In this document: positions 41,021 to 41,136 of the stretch, in pieces
Position numbering within the stretch: position 1 is the first letter of the stretch
How the letters are laid out: every line of letters begins with the position of its first letter
Origin: Methylomicrobium sp035916875
Lineage (GTDB): Bacteria > Pseudomonadota > Gammaproteobacteria > Methylococcales > Methylomonadaceae
Length of the DNA: 41,136 nucleotides
NCBI RefSeq assembly: GCF_035916875.1
Contig: NZ_JAXUHN010000082.1
Location: 1-41,136, forward strand
Direction: 5' to 3'
Program-made: the position numbers and the translations under genes
Notes under the pieces: generated by a model
What the model was told of the DNA's origin: nothing
The model's input: only the letters and a program-made list of their open reading frames with translations
The model's database searches: none

Positions 41021-41136
41021 TAAGTGCTTAGCAGAAAGTAAATTGGTATTGAGAGCCAAAACCAGCGCCGATTTCATCGATAGCCTCCTCAAGTTCGGTA
41101 GGTGTAAACGATTGGAATGGCAGCCACTCGTATTTC
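41021..41136. repeat. Right terminal repeat, inverted copy of 1-116
   Basis: Exact reverse complement of positions 1-116. The flanking base pairs differ, so this is a second genomic copy or the same copy reached from the other side, not a continuation of the unique sequence. Confidence 0.85.
41028..41135 (-). CDS. C-terminal fragment of the same probable transposase
   Basis: The minus-strand reading frame gives the same 35 C-terminal residues as positions 2-109, with the stop at 41028-41030. The 5' part lies outside the window. Two inverted copies bracket the whole 41-kb segment. Identity as a transposase is inferred from its repetition and its position at contig ends. Confidence 0.4.
   Translation of the reverse strand, partial: KYEWLPFQSFTPTELEEAIDEIGAGFGSQYQFTFC

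Overview
The window reads as chromosome of a moderately GC-rich gammaproteobacterium. The best taxonomic cue is the zinc-ribbon (YbeL/DUF1451)-leuS-lptE-holA block, which has the gammaproteobacterial order, with rph, rdgB, gpmI, htpG and creA as supporting genes. Its protein style and its many small palindromic repeats would fit a methanotroph of the Methylococcales, but no methane or methanol oxidation gene is present, so that assignment is only an inference.

Layout. 1-680: a repeat also found inverted at the far end, then intergenic repeats. 680-9344: housekeeping and transport genes (gpmI, mgtE and a divergent TerC/DUF475 membrane protein, two MacB/FtsX-type permeases, rph, rdgB). 9431-12902: two tandem BON-domain lipoproteins, a divergent catalase-fold-like protein, a possible DUF2292 mini-protein and a ParA-type ATPase, all but the mini-protein on the minus strand. 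12976-17542: zinc ribbon / leuS-lptE-holA. 17616-22006: a PAS-GGDEF-EAL protein, then htpG behind a recognisable sigma-32 promoter and closed by a clear terminator. 22013-24622: DUF2927 secreted protein, EamA transporter, and a type II toxin-antitoxin pair with a readable promoter and operator.

24675-33765 is the metabolic centrepiece: a stand-alone molybdopterin oxidoreductase, then a tightly packed operon ade-xdhA-xdhB-(Mpv17-like membrane protein)-xdhC. Ade would convert adenine to hypoxanthine, XdhAB would oxidise hypoxanthine via xanthine to urate, and XdhC would mature the molybdenum cofactor. The membrane gene is locked between xdhB and xdhC by 8-nt overlaps on both sides. xdhC carries a one-base deletion in an A-run that scrambles its last ~50 residues, and it is followed by remnants of a GNAT acetyltransferase and a REP-associated (RAYT) transposase.

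33.8-37.5 kb is repeat-rich and visibly decaying: transposase tail copies, BIME-like palindromes, a MITE-like inverted repeat, a 24-bp duplicate of the molybdo-oxidoreductase 3' end, and a decapitated gene. Intact genes there are a small hypothetical gene, creA, a DUF2959 lipoprotein and a DUF3616 protein. 37.7-40.8 kb carries a cold-shock gene with a long leader, a glutaredoxin-DsbD-like fusion, a class I glutamine amidotransferase and an EthD-family protein. The last 116 bp are the exact reverse complement of the first 116, so both contig ends probably stop in copies of one mobile element. No tRNA, rRNA or CRISPR array was seen.
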